A DNA stretch of 64,000 nt from Myxococcales bacterium (lineage in GTDB: Bacteria; Myxococcota_A; Polyangia; Haliangiales; Haliangiaceae), in assembly GCA_016706545.1 (NCBI GenBank), contig JADJJK010000007.1, forward strand, positions 1 to 64,000, read 5' to 3'. A program made the translations under genes and the position numbers. Position 1 is the stretch's first letter. The number at the start of each line of letters is the position of its first letter. The notes below the pieces were generated by a model, which saw only the letters and a program-made list of their open reading frames with translations, searched no databases and was not told the DNA's origin. Below are positions 10,550 to 22,461 of this stretch, one piece after another.

Positions 10550-11176
10550 TCAGGCCGCAGCGCTCGACGGCGCCAGGGCGTGCTCGACGATCGCGAGTCC
10601 CTGCTGGGCGCGCACCGCCAGCGGCGCCAGCGGCCGGCCGAGATTGGCCTCCATGTCCCCGGTGTCCAGATAGCCAAGCAGCAGCGCCCACAGGAGCTCA
10701 GCCACCTGCACCGCATCGACGGGGCGGTAGCGTCCGACGTCGCTGCCCGCTCGGACGCAGGTCGCGAGGTGTTCGATGACCCGCTGCGTGCCGCGCGCCA
10801 CCGCCGTGGCCACCTCATCCGAGAGCTGCGAGCGCACTTTGGGCTGGGCCAGCAGACGCAAGATCTGGGCATGGTCACCCTCGTCGATCCACGCCGTCAG
10901 CCGCGCCCACGCGCCGCCAAGCCCTTGACGATGCGGCGCGTCCCCGCTGGCCATCTCGCCAAGCACCTGGGTCAGCGCTCCCTCCACCAGGGAGACGCAA
11001 AGGTCGTCCTTGGAACGAAAGTGCATGTAGATCGCGCCCACCGAGATCTGGGCGGCCCTCGCGATCTGCTCGATCGACGAGCCCGCGAACCCCTGCGCCG
11101 CGATCACCTCGCGCGCGACCTCCTGGATCCGCCGCCGTCGCTCCGCCCGCTCCGCCACGCGCCGCTGGTGAACCAT
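10550..11176 (-). CDS. TetR-family transcriptional regulator
   Basis: Protein of 208 residues from ATG 11176. The first 60 residues form the TetR DNA-binding domain: a basic Arg-rich start, IQEVAREVIAAQGFAGSSIE, then the helix-turn-helix ARAAQISVGAIYMHFRSKDDL. The C-terminal ligand/dimer domain is Ala/Leu-rich helices with no recognisable ligand signature. A palindrome, AATTGGA-N11-TCCAATT, lies 40 bp upstream and could be its own operator. The kinase gene downstream may be in the same transcript. Confidence 0.92.
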   Translation of the reverse strand: MVHQRRVAERAERRRRIQEVAREVIAAQGFAGSSIEQIARAAQISVGAIYMHFRSKDDLCVSLVEGALTQVLGEMASGDAPHRQGLGGAWARLTAWIDEGDHAQILRLLAQPKVRSQLSDEVATAVARGTQRVIEHLATCVRAGSDVGRYRPVDAVQVAELLWALLLGYLDTGDMEANLGRPLAPLAVRAQQGLAIVEHALAPSSAAA

Positions 11177-11215
11177 GCTCAACGCTCTAAGGCAGGCCCC
11201 TGCCGTGGTCAAGTG

Positions 11216-11240
11216 AATTGGATCGGTGGTTGGTCCAATT
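11216..11240. promoter_or_regulatory. Palindrome upstream of TetR gene, candidate operator
   Basis: AATTGGA and TCCAATT are perfect 7-bp inverted arms separated by 11 bp, 40 bp upstream of the TetR start. The dyad has the size and place expected for an autoregulatory TetR operator. A TTGACC hexamer on the minus strand lies just downstream of it. Inference only. Confidence 0.45.
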
Positions 11241-11466
11241 TGCTTGGGCTGAATCCAACAAATCGTCCATGGACCCCAAGCCAAAGTGTTCGGGGCCGGG
11301 ACCGCCGCTTGGGCGCTGCGCTCCGACCGGATGAAAAAGTGCCCACCAGCGAGCGAAAGGCGCCTCGCGCGCGGCGCCGCGACGGAGCGTTCGTGGGTGG
11401 CGGCGAGGAACCGCGACGCGCGAAAGGCGATGCATCTGCTCGTCTGGAATCGCCTGGTCGGAGCAA

Positions 11467-11643
11467 GAACACCGAACGGTTTGAAATGCCTGCTACGACG
11501 AGACCTTGCGGGCGCCGCCGGGCGTACGTCCGATGCTCGCTCGTCACGTAGGGCCACTACGCTCCTCGCTGCGCTTCGGGCGTGCGCCCGAATCCACCTC
11601 GCAAGGTCTCGTCTCGCGACGGCATTCAAACCGTTCGGTGTTC
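11467..11643. repeat. 177-bp near-palindromic element with 44-bp inverted arms
   Basis: Arms at 11467-11510 and 11600-11643 are inverted copies. The first 19 bases match exactly (GAACACCGAACGGTTTGAA), as do the last 13 (ACGAGACCTTGCG after alignment), with differences in between. The 89-bp centre is itself partly symmetric: CGTAG-GGCCA-CTACG near the middle and CGGGCGTGCGCCCG near the right arm. No transposase gene is present. It may be a MITE-like or other dispersed non-autonomous repeat, or a structured RNA/terminator. Confidence 0.7.
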
Positions 11644-11696
11644 TAGTCGCACAACGAGCTTGCACTCCTGGCCACCACGGATATCCTGCGCCGCCT

Positions 11697-12092
11697 ATGG
11701 GTTCGTCGGGAAAGCGTCTTGCAACGGTCACCACCACGCTGACCTTCGAGAAGTTCTGGCAGTGGCTGGGCGGCCACGCCAATTGCATCCTGCGAGCCGG
11801 TACGCCTGAAGCTGTGCTGCTCGATCACGAGGACTTTCACTGGACCCTGGTCACCGAGGCCGATGGCACGCTGGTCGTGCAGCTCTCACGCGCCAAGGAG
11901 CTGGTGGGCGAGCTGGTGGTCTTCCCCAGCGAGATTGCCTACGTGCAGGCGGAGGCAGGGGAGGCTGAAGGGGAGTGGCTCTTCGAGTGCGTGGTGGAAA
12001 ATGAGAAGGCTCGCGAGGTTGCGTACCATTTCGTGATGGCGCATGAATACGACGACGCAGAGCATCGAAGAGAAGAGAAATGGACCCACTAG
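11697..12092 (+). CDS. Conserved-looking small protein, unknown function
   Basis: Not recognised. From ATG 11697 it encodes 131 residues with no signal peptide or membrane helix. The middle is beta-rich (VLLDHEDFHWTLV, TLVVQLSR, GEWLFECVVENE), the end charged with HEYDDAEHRREEKW. The same frame is open far upstream through the inverted-repeat element, but that stretch has repeat-like composition, so I take the later start. It is followed by 215 bp leading to the ribosomal operon and is probably transcribed alone. Confidence 0.6.
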   Translation: MGSSGKRLATVTTTLTFEKFWQWLGGHANCILRAGTPEAVLLDHEDFHWTLVTEADGTLVVQLSRAKELVGELVVFPSEIAYVQAEAGEAEGEWLFECVVENEKAREVAYHFVMAHEYDDAEHRREEKWTH

Positions 12093-12234
12093 TCCTGATC
12101 CGTCCCGGCGCAGAGCGCGCCGCGCGGTCCTCTATCCAGCCGTTATGCGACGTTGGCAGCCCCAACGCACCGAGATCACCCTGAGATGGCGAGGGTCCAG
12201 CAGCCCGTTGGACTCACCTTGACGCCAAAGTACC

Positions 12235-12262
12235 TTGACACTTAAAGGCCGATCCATAAGAT
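12235..12262 (+). promoter_or_regulatory. Sigma70-like promoter of the ribosomal supercluster
   Basis: TTGACA at 12235-12240 and TAAGAT at 12257-12262 are separated by 16 bp. They lie 46 bp upstream of the rpsL start in the only gap before the cluster, so this is the likely main promoter of the str operon. A second TTGACG lies at about 12220. Confidence 0.65.
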
Positions 12263-12307
12263 TTCGCGACCTCCAATGGCCCCCGCGTTGGACACTACGG
12301 AACCCCG

Positions 12308-12679
12308 ATGCCCACTATCAATCAGCTCGTCCGTCGCGGCCGCGAGAAGGTTCGCTCCAAGAGCGCTTCGCCGGCTCTCAAACAATGTCCCCAGAAGCGC
12401 GGCGTCTGCACGCGCGTGTACACGACGACTCCCAAGAAGCCGAACTCGGCGCTGCGCAAGGTTGCGCGCGTGCGGCTGACCAACCAGATGGAAGTGACGT
12501 CGTATATCCCGGGCGAAGGGCACAACCTGCAGGAGCACTCGGTCGTCCTCATCCGTGGCGGCCGCGTCAAGGATCTGCCGGGCGTTCGCTATCACATCAT
12601 CCGCGGTACGCTGGACACCACGGGCGTGCAGAACCGCAAGCAAGCGCGCTCCAAGTACGGCGCGAAGCGTCCCAAGTAA
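12308..12679 (+). CDS. rpsL: 30S ribosomal protein S12
   Basis: Decoding-centre protein of 123 residues, intact. The signatures CPQKRGVCTRVYT and TPKKPNSALRKVARVRLTN are clear, including the lysines where streptomycin-resistance changes arise; both are lysine here. First gene of the str operon, 16 bp ahead of rpsG. Confidence 0.98.
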   Translation: MPTINQLVRRGREKVRSKSASPALKQCPQKRGVCTRVYTTTPKKPNSALRKVARVRLTNQMEVTSYIPGEGHNLQEHSVVLIRGGRVKDLPGVRYHIIRGTLDTTGVQNRKQARSKYGAKRPK

Positions 12680-12694
12680 GCGAGAGAGTGAGCT

Positions 12695-13183
12695 ATGCCC
12701 CGTAAAGGTGAAGTCGCAAAGCGTAAGGTCCTGCCCGATCCGAAGTTCACGGACGCGCCGGCTGATACTCGTCGTCGCATCACGAAGTTCGTGAACGTCG
12801 TCATGCGCGACGGCAAGAAGTCCGTGGCCGAAGGCATCGTCTATGGTGCCCTCGACCTGGTCGCCGAGCGCGCCAAGGACGATCCGCTGAAGGTGTGGGA
12901 CCGCGCGCTGTCGAACGTGCGCCCCCGCGTCGAGGTCAAGAGCCGTCGCGTCGGCGGCTCCACCTATCAGGTCCCCGTCGACGTCCGCCCGGACCGCTCG
13001 CTCGCGCTGGGCATGCGCTGGCTGGTCGAGTACGCTCGCGGTCGCAACGAGAAGACCATGGTGGATCGTCTCGCCATGGAGATCGTGGACGCCGCTCAGA
13101 ACCGCGGAAACGCGGTCAAGAAGCGCGAAGATGTTCACAAGATGGCTGACGCCAACAAGGCGTTCGCGCACTATCGCTGGTAA
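12695..13183 (+). CDS. rpsG: 30S ribosomal protein S7
   Basis: Primary 16S-binding protein of the 30S head, 162 residues. It starts MPRKGEVAKRKVLPDPKF and carries the family stretches FVNVVMRDGKKSVAEGIVYGAL and GGSTYQVPVDVRP. It is about six residues longer than usual, which places a small insertion (APADTRRR) after the first strand. No frameshift seen. Confidence 0.97.
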   Translation: MPRKGEVAKRKVLPDPKFTDAPADTRRRITKFVNVVMRDGKKSVAEGIVYGALDLVAERAKDDPLKVWDRALSNVRPRVEVKSRRVGGSTYQVPVDVRPDRSLALGMRWLVEYARGRNEKTMVDRLAMEIVDAAQNRGNAVKKREDVHKMADANKAFAHYRW

Positions 13184-13206
13184 CTTCTCCACTCATCACA
13201 GAAATC

Positions 13207-13313
13207 AGGAGGCGCGAACGACGTAAGCACTTTCAGTGCGGGGCTCGACAGGCGGAGATCTTCTCCGAACCAGCGGGCTTACCTCGGCAAAGCCGCCAGG
13301 CGTAAGGCCTGGC
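13207..13313 (+). promoter_or_regulatory. Structured rpsG-fusA spacer with an unused Shine-Dalgarno
   Basis: A perfect AGGAGG lies at 13207-13212 with no start codon at usable distance. It is followed by a nested structure: GTAAGC (13223-13228) pairs with GCTTAC (13277-13282) around CGGAGA-TCT-TCTCCG (13253-13267). A further hairpin, GCCAGGC-GTAAG-GCCTGGC, lies at 13295-13313. fusA starts 68 bp later at a GTG. It may be a leader that controls fusA translation or an attenuator. No known family is recognised. Confidence 0.45.
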
Positions 13314-13380
13314 CCCTCTGCCACCGTCGCTCGCCTCGCGAGCTGTCGCCCCGCCGCTGTTCGTCGTTCTCGATGATCAC

Positions 13381-15476
13381 GTGGCGTCCTCCGCTGTCCT
13401 CCTCCGTCCGGCGCTCACCCAGGTCCGCAACCTGGGCATCATGGCGCACGTGGACGCGGGCAAGACCACGACGACGGAGCGCATCCTCTTCTACGCTGGC
13501 GCGATCCGCCGGCTCGGCGAGGTCGATGACGGGTCCACCGTGACCGACTGGATGCTGCAGGAGCAGGAGCGCGGGATAAGCATCACCGCCGCCTCCACCA
13601 CCATCGCGTGGCGCGACCATGTGGTGAACCTCATCGACACCCCCGGGCACGTCGATTTCACGATGGAGGTCGAGCGCTCGCTGCGAGTCCTCGACGGCGC
13701 GGTCGCTGTGTTCTGCGCGGTCGCCGGCGTTCAACCGCAGAGCGAGACGGTCTGGCGTCAGGCCGACCGGCACGGCGTTCCTCGCCTGGCGTTCATCAAC
13801 AAGTGCGACCGCGTTGGCGCAGATCCGATGGCCGCGGTGGCCTCGGTGCGCGAGCGCCTTCGCGCCAACCCGATAGCGCTCCAGCTCCCCATCGGGGCAG
13901 GCCCCGAGTTCTCGGGCGTCGTCGACCTGCTCCGCATGACGGCGCGCACGTGGGACCAGTCCTCGTTTGGCGTCCGCTTCACGGACTCAGAGATCCCCGC
14001 GGAGTTGCTCGGCGTGGCGACCCAGGCCAGAGACGGCCTCGTCGAAGCCATCGCCGACGTCGACGACGCTGTGCTCTCCGCCGTCGTCGCAGGCACCGTC
14101 ACGACCGACGACCTGGTCGCTGGGCTCCGTCGTGCGACCCTGGCCGGCCGCGCCGTCCCCACGCTGTTTGGGGCCGCCTTCCGCAACCAGGGCATCCACA
14201 ACCTCCTTGACGCCGTGATCGACTTCTTGCCGTCCCCGGCCGATCTCGGCCCGGTGCAGGGCGAGGTCCCTGGCACGGCCGAGGCGCTGTCGTTGCCTCT
14301 GTCCTTGCCTCCGGGGGACGCTTCCCCGCTGTCGGCGCTGGCCTTCAAGGTCTCGTTCGAGGGCGACCGGCAGACCACGTACGTCCGCGTCTACACCGGC
14401 GTGCTTCGCCGCGGCGACCTGGTGCTCAACGCCACCCGCGGCACCCTGCTGACGGTGGACGAGCTGTCCCGGGTGTTCGCCAACCACAGCGATGAGATCC
14501 CGGCGATCGAGGCCGGGATGATCGGCGCGATCGTCGGAGCCAAGATCGCCACCGGCGACACCCTGTGCTCTCCCGCCGCTCCGATCGCGCTCCACCGCAT
14601 CGCCGTGCCAGCGCCGGTGATGACCGTGGCCGTCGAGCCGGACACCGCGGAGGACGAGGCCCGGCTGGTGCGCGGGCTCGAGCGCCTCGCCCTCGAAGAC
14701 CCGTCGTTTCAGGTCCGGATCGATCCCGAGACCGCCCGCACCGTGATCGCGGGCATGGGCGAGCTCCACCTCGAGATCGTCGTCGAGAGGCTCTGCCGCG
14801 AGCTGGGCGTCAACGCCCGCGTCGGTCGCCCCACCGTGGCGTACCGCGAGACGGTCACCCGCCGCGGCGACGGCGAGAGCGCGTTTAGCCGCAACGTCGG
14901 CGGCAAGGGCCAGGCCGGCCACGTCCGGCTGGTCGTCGAGGCCACCGGGCGCGGCACCGGCTATGTGTTCGAAAACTGCGCGCCGATCTCCGAGCTGCCG
15001 CGACAGCATGTTCCGGCGGTCCAGGAGGGCGTGGACGAGGCGGTGGAGCGGGGGGTGCTCGCCGGATTCTCCATGACCGACCTCCGAGTGTCCGTCGTCG
15101 GTGGCGGCTATCATCCCGTAGATTCTTGTGATTTTGGCTACAAGGTGGCAGGGGCCAAGGCCTTCGTCGAGGCCGCTCATGCCGCTTCCCCACGCTTCTT
15201 GAGCCAGTGATGACGCTCGAAGTGGTCACTCCGGACGACGCGATCGGCGATGTACTCGGCGATTTGCATGCGAGACGCGGAAAGATCACTGGAATTGCAG
15301 CTCATCCTGGTGTACAGACCGTCGCCTGTTTTGTCCCCATGGCCTCGATGTTTGGATACGCCACTGACTTGCGCTCCAAGACCCGAGGCCGAGCTACCTA
15401 CGCAATGGAATTTCACCACTACGCCGAAGTCCCTCACCAGCCACGTGAAGAGCTGGTCGCACGGCGCAGCGCCTAG
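13381..15476 (+). CDS. fusA: Translation elongation factor G, frameshifted near the C-terminus
   Basis: GTPase driving ribosomal translocation (or recycling, if an EF-G2 type). G-domain motifs are AHVDAGKTTTTE, DTPGHVDF and NKCDRVGA. Domain IV and V signatures follow, ending MFGYATDLRSKTRGRATYAME. The frame breaks in a run of four C at 15188-15191: one more C gives SPTLLEPVMTLEVV and a normal 698-residue protein. As written, the frame stops at 15210. The start is GTG 13381, since an in-frame stop at 13303 excludes a longer form. Its sequence differs in places from the usual str-operon EF-G (GAIRRLGEVDDG, GISITAASTT, NKCD for NKMD), so it may be the second paralogue found in this phylum. Confidence 0.9.
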
Positions 15477-15499
15477 TCACGAGGCAAGGAGATCAATCG

Positions 15500-16643
<1,144 letters not shown>

Positions 16644-16651
16644 CGGCCGTC

Positions 16652-17297
16652 ATGCCCAAAGCTAGACGTCAAGAACACCGCAGGAAGCAACGTCGGCCAG
16701 ATCGACCTGGCCGACGACGTCTTCGCGACCGAAGTCCACGAGCACCTCCTGTGGGAGGTGGTCAAGTGGCAGCTGGCCAAGCGCCGCGCCGGCAACGCCT
16801 CGACCAAGCGCATGAGCGAGGTCAACGGCTCGTCGAAGAAGGTGTGGAAGCAGAAGGGCACCGGCCAGGCGCGCCAGGGCTCGAAGAAGGCGCCGCACTG
16901 GGTCGGTGGTGGCTCGGTGTTCGGCCCCAAGCCGCGCAGCTACGAGTACGCCCTGCCCAAGAAGGTCAAGAAGGCCGCGCTGTGCGCCGCGCTGTCGCTG
17001 CGCGCCGGCGAGAAGAAGCTGATCGTCGTCGACAAGTTCCCGGTCGCCGAGAAGCAGCTGACCAAGTCGGTCGCCGCCGCGCTGAAGAACCTCGGCGTCG
17101 CCCAGCCGACCTCGAAGGTCCTCGTCGTCGACACCAAGGACAACACCGGCCTGGTGCGCGGCGCCAAGAACCTGGCGTCGTCGCAGTGGCTGGCCCCCGA
17201 GGGCCTCAACGTCTACGACATCCTCCGTCACGAGACCGTCGTGATCTCCCAGGGCGCCGTCAAGCAGGTCGAAGCCGCCCTGCGCGCGGCCGAGTAG
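16652..17297 (+). CDS. rplD: 50S ribosomal protein L4, frameshift at codon 3
   Basis: L4, an early 50S assembly protein lining the exit tunnel, 214 residues once repaired. The ATG at 16652 is followed by AAA where AA is needed. Dropping one A gives MPKLDVKNTAGSNVGQIDLA and runs into the intact frame with GTGQARQGSKKAPHW and VFGPKPR. It follows the S10 stop by 8 bp; the L3 gene that normally lies between them is absent. Confidence 0.9.
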
Positions 17298-17320
17298 TCC
17301 AGGGCCCCAAGGAAACCGCC

Positions 17321-17655
17321 ATGCGAGCTCCTCAATCCATCATCAAGCGCCCGCTCCTCACCGAGAAGAGCGCGCGCCTCCGCGAGACCGGCGGCGCCGC
17401 GGCCGCCCCGGCCGAGGGCGACGACTACGCCCAGCAGGTCATGTTCGAGGTCGCCAAGGACGCCAACAAGGTCGAGATCCGCCACGCGGTCGAGACCCTG
17501 TTCAGGTGGTCACGGTCGACCATGGTCCGCGGCGTGGTGCGGGCGGCGAGGCGCAAGCGCCTTGGCCGGAGTTCTCGGGCCACCGCCCGGGCTGGAAGAA
17601 GGCCTACGTCACGCTCAAGGCCGGCGACAGCATCGCCTTCTTCGAGGGAGTCTGA
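17321..17655 (+). CDS. rplW: 50S ribosomal protein L23, frameshifted
   Basis: L23 sits at the exit of the ribosomal tunnel and docks SRP and trigger factor. The N-terminal half reads RPLLTEKSARLRE and FEVAKDANKVEIRHAVETLF. The frame is then disturbed around 17503-17518, where VVTVD appears in another phase, and again near 17565. After that GHRPGWKKAYVTLKAGD and a TGA at 17653-17655 restore the expected C-terminus. One base is missing overall. Confidence 0.85.
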
Positions 17656-17658
17656 ACC

Positions 17659-18483
<825 letters not shown>

Positions 18484-18496
18484 AGCCGAGGAAGCC

Positions 18497-18786
18497 ATGC
18501 CCCGTAGCGTCAAGAAGGGTCCGTACGTCGAGTCGTTCCTCCACAAGAAGATCGCCGCGGCGCTCAAGGAGACCAACCCGAACAAGCGCGTGATCAAGAC
18601 CTGGTCGCGCCGCTCCACCATCACCCCCGAGATGGTCGCGCTCACGTTCGCGGTCCACAACGGCCGCAAGTTCATCCCGGTGTTCTGCACCGAGAACATG
18701 GTCGGGCACAAGCTCGGCGAGTTCGCCCGACCCGGACCTACCACGGTCACTCCGGCGAGAAGAAGGGCGCCTCTCCCGGGCGCTGA
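18497..18786 (+). CDS. rpsS: 30S ribosomal protein S19, frameshifted near the C-terminus
   Basis: S19 of the 30S head. MPRSVKKGPYVESFLHKK and ITPEMVALTFAVHNGRKFIP are clear. In the CCC at 18726-18728 one C is missing; adding it gives GEFAPTRTYHGHSGEKKG and a stop at 18784-18786, a 96-residue protein. As written, the frame runs on into the next gene. SD GAGGAAG precedes the ATG. Confidence 0.92.
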
Positions 18787-18793
18787 AGCCAGC

Positions 18794-19137
18794 GTGCACA
18801 AGGAAGCCAGAGCCCACGTCCGTGGAATCCGATGTCGCCGCGCAAGATGCGGGTGGTCGCCAACCTGGTCCGCGGCAAGTCGGTCGAGCAGGCCGTCGGC
18901 CTGCTCGACACCCTGCCCAAGCGCGCGGGCCGCATCATCTCGAAGGCCGTCAAGAGCGCCGCCGCCAACGCCGAGGAGCGTTCGGGCGGGGACGTCTCGG
19001 TCGAGGACCTCAAGATCGCGGCGATCACCGTCGACGGTGGTCCGATCGCCAAGCGCTGGATGCCCCGCTCGATGGGCCGCGCCAACCGGATCAATCACCG
19101 CACCAGCCACCTCACCGTCGTCGTCACGGACGAGTAG
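18794..19137 (+). CDS. rplV: 50S ribosomal protein L22, start uncertain and frameshifted
   Basis: L22 extends a loop into the exit tunnel. The conserved part is KMRVVANLVRGKSVEQAVG, KSAAANAEE and MPRSMGRANRINHRTSHLTV. A missing C at 18829-18830 separates it from EARAHVRGI, which belongs to the same protein. The best start left is GTG 18794. The sequence AAGGAAGCC just downstream looks like the usual SD of this cluster with its ATG lost, so the real start may have been deleted. Confidence 0.85.
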
Positions 19138-19162
19138 TCGACGCGCTCGAAGGACACCCCCC

Positions 19163-20014
<852 letters not shown>

Positions 20015-20252
20015 AGAAGAGCGGCAAGATCTACGTCCGCCTGTTCCCCGACAAGTCCTTCACCAAGAAGCCCGCCGAGACCCGCATGGGTACCGGTAAG
20101 GGCGCGGTCGAGGGCTGGGTCGCCGTCGTCCGGCCCGGCCGCGTCATCTTCGAGGTCGAGGGCGTCGACGTCGCGACCGCGAAGGAGGCCTTCACCCGCG
20201 CCCACCACAAGCTGCCGATCAAGACCGCCCTGGTCGCCCGCGGGAGTGCGCT

Positions 20253-20521
20253 ATGAGCAAGGCCAAGGAATCGATCACCAAGCTCCGCGACCTGCCGGTC
20301 GACGAGCTGCGCGGCGCACTGGCCCGCGTGCGGGACGAGCTGTTCCGCCTGCAGCTGGGCCGGCACACCAACCAGGTGGCGTCCGTCGCCGAGATCACCA
20401 GCAAGCGCCGCGAAGTCGCCAAGATCCTGACCGTCCTCGCGGCCGTGCCCGCGGCTCGAGACCCGGGGCGCAAGGCCGCCATGAGGCCAAGAAGACTCGC
20501 CGCTCGAAGAAGGAAGGCTAG
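20253..20521 (+). CDS. rpmC: 50S ribosomal protein L29, frameshifted near the C-terminus
   Basis: L29, near the tunnel exit. ELRGALARVRDELFRLQLGRH and EITSKRREVAKILTVL are typical. From about 20440 the frame drifts, and the expected basic end EAKKTRRSKKEG with a TAG at 20519-20521 is in another phase. One base is missing overall. ATGA overlap with L16. Confidence 0.88.
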
Positions 20522-20524
20522 CCC

Positions 20525-20842
20525 GTGTCCGCCCCCGCTCAAGCCACCGCCACTGCCGCCGACGAGCGCGGCAACCGCCGCACCATCACCGGCACGATCA
20601 CCTCGAACGCGATGGACAAGACCGTCGTGGTCTCGGTCATCCGCCGCGTGCGCGACCGCCGGTTCCACAAGTTCGTGACCCGCCGCGTGAAGTACAAGGC
20701 CCACGACGAGCACAACGCCGGCACCGTCGGCGACGTGGTCGAGATCATCGAGGCCCGCCCGTACTCGAAGACGAAGCGCTGGCGGATCCTGCGCACCATC
20801 ACCAGGGAGGCCGGGCACGAGTCGAGCAAGGGCCCGCGTTGA
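20525..20842 (+). CDS. rpsQ: 30S ribosomal protein S17
   Basis: Primary 16S-binding OB-fold protein, 105 residues, starting at GTG 20525 after AAGGAAGG. It has GTITSNAMDKTVVVSVIR and YKAHDEHNAGTVGDVVEI. The N-terminus is about 17 residues longer than common. The stop overlaps a TTG start for L14 (TTGA). Confidence 0.94.
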   Translation: MSAPAQATATAADERGNRRTITGTITSNAMDKTVVVSVIRRVRDRRFHKFVTRRVKYKAHDEHNAGTVGDVVEIIEARPYSKTKRWRILRTITREAGHESSKGPR

Positions 20843-21206
20843 TCCAGCAGACCAGTGTCCTCGATGTCGCCGACAACAGCGGCGCCAAGAAGGTCTACTG
20901 CATCAAGGTCCTGGGCGGCAGCCGCCGGCGCTACGCGTCGATCGGCGACGTCATCATCGTCAGCGTCCGCGAGGCGATCCCGGGCTCCAAGGTGAAGAAG
21001 GGCGAGGTCGCGCGCGCGGTCATCGTCCGCACCCAGAAGGAGCTGGCCCGCCCCGACGGCAGCTCGATCCGCTTCGACGGCAACTCGGCCGTCCTCATCA
21101 ACAAGGAGAACGAGCCGATCGGCACCCGCATCTTCGGGCCGGTCGCTCGTGAGCTGCGCGCCAAGCGCTTCATGAAGATCATCTCGCTGGCGCCGGAGGT
21201 GCTGTG

Positions 21207-21207
<1 letters not shown>
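20839..21207 (+). CDS. rplN: 50S ribosomal protein L14, TTG start
   Basis: L14 forms an intersubunit bridge. Intact at 122 residues, with MIQQTSVLDVADNSGAKKV, AIPGSKVKKGEV and LRAKRFMKIISLAPEVL. The only start that gives the canonical MIQ N-terminus is TTG 20839, inside the TTGA overlap with rpsQ, so initiation probably depends on translational coupling. Confidence 0.95.
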
Positions 21208-21524
<317 letters not shown>

Positions 21525-21584
21525 ACAACCCGCAGACCCCGGCGAGAGCGCGACCGATCGCCCAGGACGAAGCCAACGAGAGCC

Positions 21585-22258
21585 ATGGCAAGGCTGCCGC
21601 CGGCCAAGACGGGCAAGACCAAGCGCGAAGAGGCCAAGGCCAACAGAAGAAGGCGGAGCCCGACGGGCCCGGCGCCGAAGTACAAGCGCGAGCAGCCGCC
21701 CCGGCTGCGTCGGCTGTACCAGGACACGTGCCGGGCCAGCTGCCCAAGGAGTTCAACTACTCCTCGTCGATGGAGATCCCGCGGGTCGTCAAGATCTCGC
21801 TCAACATGGGCCTGGGCCGCGCCGCCCACGAGGCCAAGCTCATCGACAGCGCCGTCGAGGAGCTCAAGCAGATCGCCGGCCAGGCGCCGGTGGTGTGCAA
21901 GGCCAAGAAGGACATCGCCAACTACAAGCTCCGCAAGGGCCACAAGATCGGCGTGATGGTCACGCTGCGCCGTGAGCGCATGTGGGAGTTCCTCGACCGC
22001 CTGTGCAACATCGCGCTGCCGCGCGTGCGTGACTTCCGCGGCGTGTCGAGCAAGGGCTTCGACGGCCGCGGCAACTACACCCTCGGCGTCCGCGAGCAGA
22101 TCATCTTCCCCGAGATCGAGTTCGACAAGATCGACGCGGTCAAGGGCTTGAACATCAGCATCGTCACCACGGCCAAGACCGACAACGAGGGCCGGGCGCT
22201 GCTCGCCCACCTCGGCATGCCGTTCCGTCAGGCTCCCGCGCAAGGACAGGCGTCATGA
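21585..22258 (+). CDS. rplE: 50S ribosomal protein L5 with N-terminal extension, frameshifted
   Basis: L5 carries 5S rRNA into the ribosome. The core is EIPRVVKISLNMGLGRAAHE, KLRKGHKIGVMVTLR, VRDFRGVSSKGFDGRGNYTLG and the C-terminal AKTDNEGRALL. The ATG at 21585 adds about 40 Lys/Arg/Pro-rich residues before the usual RLRRLYQDT start. The frame breaks near 21727, between QDT and QLPKEFNYSS. One base is missing overall; repaired length is about 224 residues. Confidence 0.9.
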
Positions 22259-22434
22259 GCAAGCTCATCGACAGGCTCCCGAAGAAGCACAAGTTCAAGG
22301 TCCGTCAGCACAACCGCTGCAAGCGGTGTGGTCGTTCGCGCGCGTTCCTGCGCAAGTTCGAGATGTGCCGTCTCTGTTTCCGTGAGCTCGCCCTGCGCGG
22401 TGAGATTCCCGGCGTCATCAAGTCGAGCTGGTAG
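22255..22434 (+). CDS. rpsN: 30S ribosomal protein S14, zinc-binding type
   Basis: Short S14 of 59 residues starting in the ATGA overlap with rplE. Four cysteines in CKRCGRS and CRLCFREL form the C+ zinc ribbon. It ends EIPGVIKSSW, typical of type-Z S14. Intact. Confidence 0.95.
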   Translation: MSKLIDRLPKKHKFKVRQHNRCKRCGRSRAFLRKFEMCRLCFRELALRGEIPGVIKSSW

Positions 22435-22461
22435 TCACCTGGCGAGGAAGACGAACCCACC

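Larger units (their letters stand above)
11177..11696. other. 520-bp intergenic region with a palindrome and a large inverted repeat
   Basis: No gene is supported here. The region holds the candidate TetR operator (11216-11240) and the near-palindromic element (11467-11643). Between them, about 11241-11466, I see nothing recognisable. Short open frames occur on both strands but have no ribosome-binding site, no conserved motif, and run through the inverted repeat. Confidence 0.6.

Noticed and set aside
15188..15210. Programmed ribosomal frameshift in fusA.
   Set aside because: EF-G is not known to use one, and the same type of one-base C-run defect occurs in many unrelated genes here.
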